DNA of 5,968 nucleotides. Source: an uncultured Clostridia bacterium. GTDB lineage: Bacteria; Bacillota; Clostridia; Christensenellales; Borkfalkiaceae. The translations under genes and the position numbers were made by a program. Every line of letters begins with the position of its first letter. The first letter of the stretch is position 1. Location: NCBI GenBank assembly GCA_934254755.1, contig CAKQMM010000079.1, forward strand, positions 1 through 5,968, written 5' to 3'. Positions 1 through 5,339 of this stretch are shown one piece after another. The notes beneath the pieces are model-generated. The model was not told the DNA's origin and searched no databases. It saw nothing but the letters and a program-made list of their open reading frames with translations.

Positions 1-493
1 GCGCGTCGGGCACGGGGGTTAATGCGTCGTTTTTAAGAATATAAGTTCCTTCGCCTTCGCCGCTTATAATTAAAACGTCGGTATCGTCGTAGTTATAGGA
101 GACGGCTGACGGGGGCGACGAAAAAGTCGCCCCGCCAAGTTTAACCCGTTCTTTATTATCGTAAATTTCAAACAGGTATAAGCTGCCGTCGCTCCCGTAT
201 ACGAGGAGCTTGTCCTTTTTGTTAAGCGTTACGGGTTCGATATAGGGGTAATAATAAATTTTAAGCGGATAAACGCCCGCGGGGAGAGGAAAAGTTTTGC
301 CGTTGAGGGTCAACTCCTCGATTCCGTCGCCGTCGGTAAGCCCGCCGTTACGGGTCGAAAAGTTGTAACATTCAACCGCTTCGTCCGCGTCTGTAAGCCG
401 CTCGCTTTTAAGCGAATTAACCCCGAAAAAAGAGCCTACGGTGACCGTCTTTTTTTTAACGGATAAATCGTTTAAAGTCGTAAAATAACTCAT
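1..493 (-). CDS. Probable tail nozzle / DNA-stabilisation protein, N-terminal part (3' end outside window)
   Basis: A frame of 164 codons runs from ATG at 493 to the left edge without a stop. The N-terminus reads MSYFTTLNDLSVKKKTVTVGSFFGVNSL, then LTDADEAVECYNFSTRNGGLTDGDGIEEL. The pattern 'F-x-G-V-N ... EA ... N ... GGL-x-x-GxG' resembles the opening of beta-propeller or nozzle proteins that follow the connector in short-tailed phages (P22 gp10 or T7 gp12 types). The rest is short beta-strands with turns (LLVYGSDGSLYLFEIYD; YNYDDTDVLIISGEGEGTYIL), which fits a propeller. That identification rests on pattern and gene order only; a siphovirus-type head or tail protein cannot be excluded. The ATG shares one base with the connector stop (TAATG), so translation is probably by re-initiation. 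The ribosome binding site is weak (GGGAAGGG). A GTG three codons upstream is an alternative start. Confidence 0.6.
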   Translation of the reverse strand, partial: MSYFTTLNDLSVKKKTVTVGSFFGVNSLKSERLTDADEAVECYNFSTRNGGLTDGDGIEELTLNGKTFPLPAGVYPLKIYYYPYIEPVTLNKKDKLLVYGSDGSLYLFEIYDNKERVKLGGATFSSPPSAVSYNYDDTDVLIISGEGEGTYILKNDALTPVPDA

Positions 494-1056
494 TAAAACC
501 ACGCCCTTCCCTTTATTTTGGGTTTTTTGCGCTTAAAAAGCGCGTTTTTCATCGCGTCGATGAACTTTTCGTTATAAATAACGGCCTGTTCGTACATTCC
601 GCTTATGAGCGCGTATTCAGCCGCGACCCCTAAACCGAGCGTTCGCGCGCCGATTTCGGTGTAGTTAAAGTCGCACTCGTCGTTTATACTTCTTGCGGCG
701 GGGGCGTAGACGTATTCGACGGTTATTTCGCCCGCGTCGGTCGCGATTTTATCGGGGTAAATTTTAGCCGTGACGGCTTTATCGTCCGTCCCTTTAACGC
801 TTAAAATTTTAAGCGGGTTATCGCTGAATTTATTAAACTTTATTTCTCCGCCCGTAACGGTAAAAACTTCGCTGCGGGTAAGTTTTATAAAATCGCGCGC
901 GATTTCGTCCGCAACGGCGTTGTATGCGCCGAGGAGCGTTTCAATCGTATCGGATACGTTGTTATAATCGTTCGTTTCGCCGCTTTTTAAGTATTTGACG
1001 ACGTTTTTAAGGTCGAGCGTTTCGGCGGCGAACGCTACGCAATCTCTTACCTGCAT
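493..1056 (-). CDS. Head-tail connector / adaptor protein
   Basis: This 187-residue protein follows the major capsid gene, where the adaptor that plugs the portal ring is usually encoded. Predicted layout: N-terminal helices (about 1-62, MQVRDCVAFAAETL ... VADEIARDF); a beta domain (about 63-118) with FTVTGGEIKFNKFSDNPLKILSV and then AGEITVEYVYAP; a second helical part (about 128-170, IGARTLGLGVAAEYALI); and a very basic tail (KRKKPKIKGR). Helix-beta-helix with a 'G-x-I-x-V-x-Y-x-Y-x-P' strand is, from memory, found in adaptors such as P22 gp4 and T7 gp11 relatives, and in some siphovirus adaptors. The exact subfamily is uncertain. A GTG at 1062 would add two residues but shares its first base with the AAGGAG site, so I chose ATG at 1056, 5 bases after that site. 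The gap from the capsid stop is about 12 bases, the largest in the window. The TAA shares one base with the next ATG. Confidence 0.75.
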   Translation of the reverse strand: MQVRDCVAFAAETLDLKNVVKYLKSGETNDYNNVSDTIETLLGAYNAVADEIARDFIKLTRSEVFTVTGGEIKFNKFSDNPLKILSVKGTDDKAVTAKIYPDKIATDAGEITVEYVYAPAARSINDECDFNYTEIGARTLGLGVAAEYALISGMYEQAVIYNEKFIDAMKNALFKRKKPKIKGRAWF

Positions 1057-1061
1057 AATCA

Positions 1062-1067
1062 CTCCTT
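1062..1067 (-). promoter_or_regulatory. Ribosome binding site of the connector gene
   Basis: On the minus strand this reads AAGGAG, 5 bases before ATG at 1056. It rules out GTG at 1062, whose first base belongs to the site. It lies in the only real gap between genes in the window. Confidence 0.7.
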
Positions 1068-1068
1068 A

Positions 1069-2244
1069 TTACGCCTCGGTTATCCCCGAAAGCATTGCCT
1101 GCCCGCAGGGGCGCGAGCACAAAAGGTCGGCGTATTTAACCAAAGTCGCCTTATAAACGGGTTTATCGGCAACCTGTTTGATGACTTTGCCGTCCTCACC
1201 CTCGAGCCACTTCCAGTCGCAAAGCTGATGAAGGGCAAAATCGTCGGTGTTTAAAAGGTACATAGTGCCCGCGGGGCAGAACCTGTCGCTTATAATGGGT
1301 ATGCCGTTATAAGAAAGGGCTTTATATCCGCCTTTAAGTTCCATTACGTCAACGTTACGTTTATAAGTGGAAAGGTGGTTTTGGAAAGCGCGCTTTACGC
1401 CGCTCGAACAAACTATGAAGTTTACTTTGCTGCCCGCCGTTTCGTCAAGGTAGTCGATAGCCGTCTGAATAACCGTTTCGGATATCGAGCCGACGTCCGT
1501 TTTAATGTAGGGGATAAGCCATTTGTGGGTGGCTCTATCAAGCCCGTAAATAGTGCCGGTAGACTTAAAAATCGCGCCTAAGCCGGTAATTTCTTGATTA
1601 TACGAGCCCTGAACGGTGACGAGAGAGTTAGCGGGAACGGTCGTGTCGGTAAGGGTCGTGCCGCTGACGGTTATGGTTTTGTTCGTTCTGTCTACTATAA
1701 GAACTCGCCTTGCGCCTGCCGAGGCGATGACGGAACCGTCTGCCGCGGCGCGGAAGTCTACGACCATGCCTTCGACTAAGTTTTTAACGCTGTCAAGGGT
1801 GATGACTCCGCTCGTTATAGACGAAACTTTCGCTAAAACGCCGCTGCCGTCGCCGAACAACATTCTGCCGAAGTTATAAGAAGAAGCCTTGATAAGTCCC
1901 TCCATTTCGGCGTTTAAAAGGTTGACGAACGCGCCGCTCGAAGACTCGGAAGCGCGCATCGCTTTATCGCTTATTTCGATGGTGCCGTAAAGGTTTTTAA
2001 GGGTGAGCACGAATTGTTCGTAATTGTTGCCCGCAGCCCCGGGAAGCGCGCCGTCTTCGTCGCCCGCACCGATACCGCCGTTGATGCCGTAACGCGCGAG
2101 TTTTCTTATTTCTTTACCCCATACATCTTCTGCCGTCTGTTTGATTTTTGCAAGCAACGGGTTTACCGTAGTATTTAATTGATCGCTTACTACGCCTAAA
2201 TACGCGGTTTTGAGTGCGTTGTCTGCTGTTGCCATTGTTACCAT
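1069..2244 (-). CDS. Major capsid protein, HK97 fold
   Basis: This is the shell protein, 391 residues, directly after the scaffold gene. The N-arm is a short helix (about 5-50). A Gly-rich loop follows, INGGIGAGDEDGALPGAAG (about 54-72), which fits the E-loop. Then come spine and peripheral-domain segments (LYGTIEISDKAMRAS, about 85-99; LNAEMEGLIKASSYNFGRMLFGDG, about 110-133). From about 137 to 218 is a beta-rich segment, VKNLVEGMVVDF ... RRVLIVDRTNKTITVSG, which looks like an insertion in the core. The C-terminal half (VNFIVCSSGVKRAFQNHL, GYKALSYNGIPIISDRFCPAGTMYLLN, then WLEGEDGK) is the typical axial-domain region of such capsid proteins. There is no long cleavable N-terminal domain, in keeping with the absence of a head protease gene between portal and capsid. 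ATG at 2244 follows AGGAG by 8 bases; a second ATG lies three codons inside. The start overlaps the scaffold stop, so translation is coupled, while the strong site allows extra initiation. Confidence 0.88.
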   Translation of the reverse strand: MVTMATADNALKTAYLGVVSDQLNTTVNPLLAKIKQTAEDVWGKEIRKLARYGINGGIGAGDEDGALPGAAGNNYEQFVLTLKNLYGTIEISDKAMRASESSSGAFVNLLNAEMEGLIKASSYNFGRMLFGDGSGVLAKVSSITSGVITLDSVKNLVEGMVVDFRAAADGSVIASAGARRVLIVDRTNKTITVSGTTLTDTTVPANSLVTVQGSYNQEITGLGAIFKSTGTIYGLDRATHKWLIPYIKTDVGSISETVIQTAIDYLDETAGSKVNFIVCSSGVKRAFQNHLSTYKRNVDVMELKGGYKALSYNGIPIISDRFCPAGTMYLLNTDDFALHQLCDWKWLEGEDGKVIKQVADKPVYKATLVKYADLLCSRPCGQAMLSGITEA

Positions 2245-2990
2245 TTAGTATTCTCCTGATTGATAAATATTTGCCGAGCAATTTCGCCCGCTTCGGCAAG
2301 GCTGTTCGGTTTGAGCGGGGGCGCGTAAACGCCTTGTCCGCCGCCCGAAAGTAGAATAGCGTCGGGCTTTTTGGCGACGATTTCGCCGAGATAATTTTTT
2401 ATTACTTCATCCTTCAAAGCACGGTCTTCGTTGATTTTTTGAAGTATATACTCCCGCGAAGAGTATTTTTCACCGTCTTTAAGTTTATCTTCAAGCATTT
2501 TTACGTACGCCTTTACGAGCCCTATGCCCTCGTCGCAGCCGAAAGTTTCGGCGGTTAATTTCAGCCGCGACGTTTCCTCGTCGGTAAGTTTATTTTTGCC
2601 GACGATTTTTTCAAGTAAATTCCCGCCGCCACTTTGCAAGTCGTTGATTGTTTGCGCGTTAGCGTTTACTTTTTCCCTCTCCAATTCTTTTAGTTTTCGG
2701 CTGCGTTCCGTGAAAACCGATTGTAAAGAATTGTATGCGTCCAAAAGCGCCTTGACGTCCTTGAATTTTCCGCCTAATTTTTCAACCTTGCCCGCCTTTT
2801 CGCCGTCGGTTTTTTCGGCTGCAACGCCTGAGTTTTGCGATTTGATTCCGGGTTTTGCACCGCTTAAAGCGGCTTTTTCGCTATCCGAAATTTCATCGCG
2901 CGGCTCGCTTAAAGCTTGCCCGGGTTGAGTTTTTGCGGGTTCTTGTTCTTTTATCAAAGCGTTTTTGTTTAACCCTTCCGCAGTTTCCAT
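2238..2990 (-). CDS. Capsid scaffolding protein
   Basis: Scaffolding proteins fill the procapsid and guide capsid protein assembly, then leave before or during DNA packaging. This one is 250 residues and lies between portal and major capsid genes, the usual place. Residues 1-70 are low-complexity and rich in Glu, Lys, Ala, Ser and Pro, so probably disordered. The core begins with LGGKFKDVKALLDAYNSLQSVF, then TERSRKLKELEREK (about 72-107), a coiled-coil-like stretch seen in many phage scaffold proteins. Helical, charged sequence follows to about residue 205. The C-terminal end has a Gly-rich linker (SGGGQG), PPLKPNSLAEAGEIARQIF (about 224-242) and a short tail. A C-terminal helix is where P22-type scaffolds bind coat protein, which I infer here only by analogy. 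No protease motif (Ser-His type) is visible. AAGGAAG lies 9 bases before ATG. The stop codon lies inside the start of the capsid gene, giving a 7-base overlap. Confidence 0.83.
   Translation of the reverse strand: METAEGLNKNALIKEQEPAKTQPGQALSEPRDEISDSEKAALSGAKPGIKSQNSGVAAEKTDGEKAGKVEKLGGKFKDVKALLDAYNSLQSVFTERSRKLKELEREKVNANAQTINDLQSGGGNLLEKIVGKNKLTDEETSRLKLTAETFGCDEGIGLVKAYVKMLEDKLKDGEKYSSREYILQKINEDRALKDEVIKNYLGEIVAKKPDAILLSGGGQGVYAPPLKPNSLAEAGEIARQIFINQENTKW
2253..2257 (-). promoter_or_regulatory. Ribosome binding site of the major capsid gene
   Basis: On the minus strand this reads AGGAG, 8 bases before ATG at 2244. It lies inside the end of the scaffold gene. The spacing favours this ATG over the in-frame ATG at 2235, three codons downstream. 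Confidence 0.7.
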
Positions 2991-2991
2991 A

Positions 2992-4887
2992 TCAGTTATC
3001 TTCCTTATCGTTTAAATTTTGTTCGCTTAAATTTCCGGCGGATATAATCGCCGATTTTGCGATAAAAGTTTTATGCTCGTTTAAGTGCTTGACGAGCCTA
3101 TCCTTATACTCCTTTTCGTCGCCCTCGATAGATAAAATTTTGCGCAAATGCTCCTCTATATGCGCTTCGTGATCGTCAAAGCTATCGGCGGGCACTTCCT
3201 TTTTAAGCATTTCGACGTTTTCGCGCTCGGCTTTGTTTTTATGCAGAACCGTTATGTCCTGCACGCTGTCGAGCGAGCCGTAACCCAAAATTTCGAGAAT
3301 TTTAGACTTTGTTCTTGCCGAAAGTTTGCCGTCGGCGTCCGTTAAAAGCCCCATTTTAAGCATTTCGATCACGTTGTTTTTCTTTTGCGCGGGCGACTTG
3401 GTCGCTTCGTACTCGGTGTCGAAAACAACGTCTTCGCTCGAAATGTCGCTACCCTTAAAGTAGAAAAGTTTAACCTTTTTATTGTCGTTTGCGACTCTTA
3501 TCACTCGGGTATCTACGGCAAATTGCTTAAACAGCCTTAAAACCTGTTTTGCCGTTTCTTTCACTGCCGAGCGTACGTTTTCGGCGCTGGTTAAAAGCTT
3601 TTCGTCGTCCTGCTCGATTAAAAGTTCGATTGCGTTTCCCGACAAGTTTCCGCTGTATAAATCGACGTTTCGCGCGCTCTCGCTCGACCCCGATAAAGAG
3701 GAAAATTCTTTTAAAAGCCTCTCTTCTTCAAGGGTAAAGTCGGTGGGAACCTGACCCACGCCGAAAAGTTGCGGCGGGCGGGAACCCTGACGGTAAATTA
3801 TAACCTTGCCGGGATATAAACCGTCGGTTTCCAAATCGTCCGCGTCGATAGATCCGTCCTCCGCCGCGACCACGCCCACCGAAAGCCTGTTTAAAAACTC
3901 GTGCTTTCTGTTTTTGACGGCGTTATACGCGCGCTGAACGGGAATAAGCCTTTCGATTACGGACGCGCCGAAAAACGCGCCCTCTTTCGCGAGCGATTTT
4001 TGCATTACGAACGGAAGAACCCTTTCCCCGTCCGCTCCGTTTATGTACGGTAAGTCGCTTAATGAGAGCAGTTTTCCGCCCGCAACGGTTATAAGTCTGC
4101 CGTTTTTATAATCTTTAGACGGAAGTTCGTACTTTTCGATAAGCATAACGGCGTTATGCATAACCCCCGCGAATTTAACCTCTTTAAACCCGCCGTTGTA
4201 GCTAACGTTGAACTTACTTTCGCCGTATTCGGAAAAAGACGAGATATCTTCGCCGCTTAATTCTACGCCGTAAGTTTTGTATATGTCTTCGACGTTTACG
4301 GCGCGGGCGTGAATTATGCTTTTTTGCCCGCTTAAATCATCCGCATACAAATTTTCGGGGAAAATTTCAAGAGGGGAAACGGCGGTGATTTCAACCCCGC
4401 CTTCTTTCACCTTTTTGCCGTCTTTTTCGCCTAAACTTCTGCCTTTATCGGCGTTCCAGATGATTTTATAAAATGCGGTGCCGTAAATTTCGCTAAGTTC
4501 CGTAACCTTTCTTACCACCTTATCGAAATTCATATCCGAGCAGACGGAATTTAAAATTTCGGTCGAAAGCTCGGCAAGCTTTAAGTCCTTTTCTTCTCCG
4601 CCCGCCGCCCGAACGCTCATCGCGGGGCGAATTTTGCCGAGTTTAGCGAGTCTTACGTCGATAATCGGCGCGATGTGGTTGAACGCCGCGCGCGACTGCC
4701 AATAATAATTTTTTTCTTCCTCGCCGACCTCGCCCGTCGGGTACACTTCGCAGTATTGATTGCCGACGTAATAGTTGACGTTCAGTTTCCACTGCCGCTC
4801 GAACTCGCGCCGTTCGTCTATTCTTTTAGCAAAATCTTCTTCGACGGACTTTACTAAATCTTCAAGATATTTATCTTTGCTTTGCAC
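2992..4887 (-). CDS. Phage portal protein (P22-like type)
   Basis: Portal proteins form the ring at one capsid vertex through which DNA enters and leaves, and on which terminase and connectors dock. This one is 631 residues. Recognisable features in order: a charged N-terminal helix leading to QWKLNVNYYVGNQY (about residues 32-45); AAFNHIAPIIDVRLAKLGKIRP (about 67-88), a hallmark of P22-type portals; a wing region ending in GAFFGASVIERLIPVQRAYNAVKNRKHEFLNR (about 303-334); DDLETDGLYPGKVIIYRQGS (about 350-369); a long helix region through QDDEKLLTSAENVRSAVKETAKQVLRLF (about 426-453), probably stem and crown; and a C-terminal tail with two His-rich repeats, DDHEAHIEEH (about 571-580) and LVKHLNEH (about 598-605). 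The length fits P22-type portals, which are longer than HK97-type ones. The GTG start is supported by AAGGAG 7 bases upstream. The TGA is one base from the scaffold ATG. Confidence 0.9.
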   Translation of the reverse strand: MQSKDKYLEDLVKSVEEDFAKRIDERREFERQWKLNVNYYVGNQYCEVYPTGEVGEEEKNYYWQSRAAFNHIAPIIDVRLAKLGKIRPAMSVRAAGGEEKDLKLAELSTEILNSVCSDMNFDKVVRKVTELSEIYGTAFYKIIWNADKGRSLGEKDGKKVKEGGVEITAVSPLEIFPENLYADDLSGQKSIIHARAVNVEDIYKTYGVELSGEDISSFSEYGESKFNVSYNGGFKEVKFAGVMHNAVMLIEKYELPSKDYKNGRLITVAGGKLLSLSDLPYINGADGERVLPFVMQKSLAKEGAFFGASVIERLIPVQRAYNAVKNRKHEFLNRLSVGVVAAEDGSIDADDLETDGLYPGKVIIYRQGSRPPQLFGVGQVPTDFTLEEERLLKEFSSLSGSSESARNVDLYSGNLSGNAIELLIEQDDEKLLTSAENVRSAVKETAKQVLRLFKQFAVDTRVIRVANDNKKVKLFYFKGSDISSEDVVFDTEYEATKSPAQKKNNVIEMLKMGLLTDADGKLSARTKSKILEILGYGSLDSVQDITVLHKNKAERENVEMLKKEVPADSFDDHEAHIEEHLRKILSIEGDEKEYKDRLVKHLNEHKTFIAKSAIISAGNLSEQNLNDKEDN

Positions 4888-5068
4888 TTTTTATCTCCTT
4901 TAAATAATATTCGTTAAGCGCCGCGGCGGCGTTTTTTAAGCACTCGCGGCACAAAAACACTTCGCCGCCGTAAAGCGCGGCTTCGCTTGTGACGAGCGCG
5001 GCTTCGGCAAGCTTTCCGCAACCGAGCGCGTCGCAACTGTGTTTTTCTTTAAGTTTTATTACTTTCAC
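4871..5068 (-). CDS. Small four-cysteine (zinc-ribbon-like) phage protein of unknown function
   Basis: This is a 65-residue protein with two cysteine pairs: C12-x4-C17 (CDALGC) and C40-x2-C43 (CREC), 22 residues apart. That layout suggests a single zinc-binding knuckle or ribbon, with the second pair followed by a helix (LKNAAAALNEYYLKEI). The N-terminus is Lys-rich. I do not recognise the family. Small cysteine-pair proteins are often seen in phage head modules without a known role, and DNA or terminase binding is a guess. A GTG at 5077 would lie inside the ribosome binding site, so I chose the GTG at 5068, which follows AGGAGGTG by 6 bases. The gene overlaps the preceding gene by about 20 bases and the portal start by 17 bases, so all three are probably translated together. 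The first pair has four residues between cysteines rather than the usual two, so metal binding is not certain. Confidence 0.75.
   Translation of the reverse strand: MKVIKLKEKHSCDALGCGKLAEAALVTSEAALYGGEVFLCRECLKNAAAALNEYYLKEIKSAKQR
4895..4900 (-). promoter_or_regulatory. Ribosome binding site supporting the portal GTG start
   Basis: On the minus strand this reads AAGGAG, followed by 7 bases and then GTG at 4887. It lies within the final codons of the four-cysteine gene, so portal translation probably depends on ribosomes finishing that gene. Confidence 0.75.
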
Positions 5069-5339
5069 CCTTTTCACCTCCTATTCGTTTTAAGATTTTT
5101 TCTTTTTCGGCAATAAGCTCGTCGGTGGTCATTTTTAAAACGTCGTCTTCTTCGCCTTCGATATCTATAAGCAGTTTAAGGGCGGACACGTCGGGCGGAA
5201 GATTTTTGGTTACAACCTTCTTTTTTAATACTTTAAGTTCGCCGTCTTTGTTTTCGCCGTACTCTTCGGTAACTTCGGTAAAGTCGTAACCCGTGGCGCG
5301 TCGTTTCAAAGCTTTTATTACGGCCGATTTTCTTTTAAT
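5049..5339 (-). CDS. Small protein resembling the C-terminal part of a terminase small subunit; apparent ATT start
   Basis: This is a predicted 96-residue soluble, charged protein. The N-terminal part reads ALKRRATGYDFTEVTEEY, followed by a Lys-rich strand (KVLKKKVVTK) and NLPPDVSALKLL. From memory, the order 'A-x-GY-x-x-x-E-V-T-E-E / KK-x-V-x-K / PPD-x-x-A' occurs in the C-terminal half of phage small terminases, where it follows a DNA-binding helix-turn-helix that is absent here. It could therefore be a reduced small terminase or a terminase partner. A conserved head-module protein of unknown function is the alternative. No ATG lies near the 5' end. A TTG at 5309 would give 86 residues but has no ribosome binding site. 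In the same frame, ATT at 5337-5339 sits 5 bases after a perfect AAAGGAGG and shares one base with the terminase TAA, so I place the start there. It overlaps the next gene by about 20 bases. The gene is well supported; its function is tentative. Confidence 0.72.
   Translation of the reverse strand: MKRKSAVIKALKRRATGYDFTEVTEEYGENKDGELKVLKKKVVTKNLPPDVSALKLLIDIEGEEDDVLKMTTDELIAEKEKILKRIGGEKGESNKT
5075..5082 (-). promoter_or_regulatory. Ribosome binding site of the four-cysteine gene
   Basis: On the minus strand this reads AGGAGGTG, a near-perfect Shine-Dalgarno sequence. It lies inside the end of the preceding gene and 6 bases before GTG at 5068. The GTG at 5077 is part of this site itself and is therefore an unlikely start. 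Confidence 0.75.

Noticed and set aside
440..460. A AAA AAG slippery heptamer (A-run at 450-457) near the start of the tail-like gene, suggesting a programmed frameshift
   Set aside because: A -1 shift reaches a TAA after about ten codons, and the downstream ACGGT/ACCGT pair cannot form a hairpin with a workable loop. A useful frameshift product is unlikely.
1057..1068. The capsid-connector gap as a possible terminator or promoter
   Set aside because: It is only 12 bases, is filled by a ribosome binding site, and no stem-loop or promoter elements fit.
1375..1879. Several plus-strand open frames opposite the major capsid gene
   Set aside because: They overlap each other in different frames and run antisense to the capsid gene. 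They are chance shadows of its codon use.
2114..2299. 61-codon minus-strand frame across the scaffold end and capsid start
   Set aside because: It runs out of frame with both genes, covers the capsid N-arm coding region, and its Arg/Lys/Asn-rich product resembles nothing I know.
2524..2928. 134-codon open frame on the plus strand opposite the scaffold gene
   Set aside because: It lies wholly antisense to a well-supported gene, has no ribosome binding site that I can see, and its product is Ser/Phe/Leu-rich as expected from the complement of a Lys/Glu-rich gene.
2855..3172. 105-codon open frame on the plus strand across the portal-scaffold junction
   Set aside because: It is antisense to two real genes and its composition mirrors their complement. 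No start signal is visible.
5309..5309. TTG start for the small terminase-like gene
   Set aside because: No Shine-Dalgarno sequence precedes it, and it would leave a gap after a perfect ribosome binding site located over 30 bases upstream.
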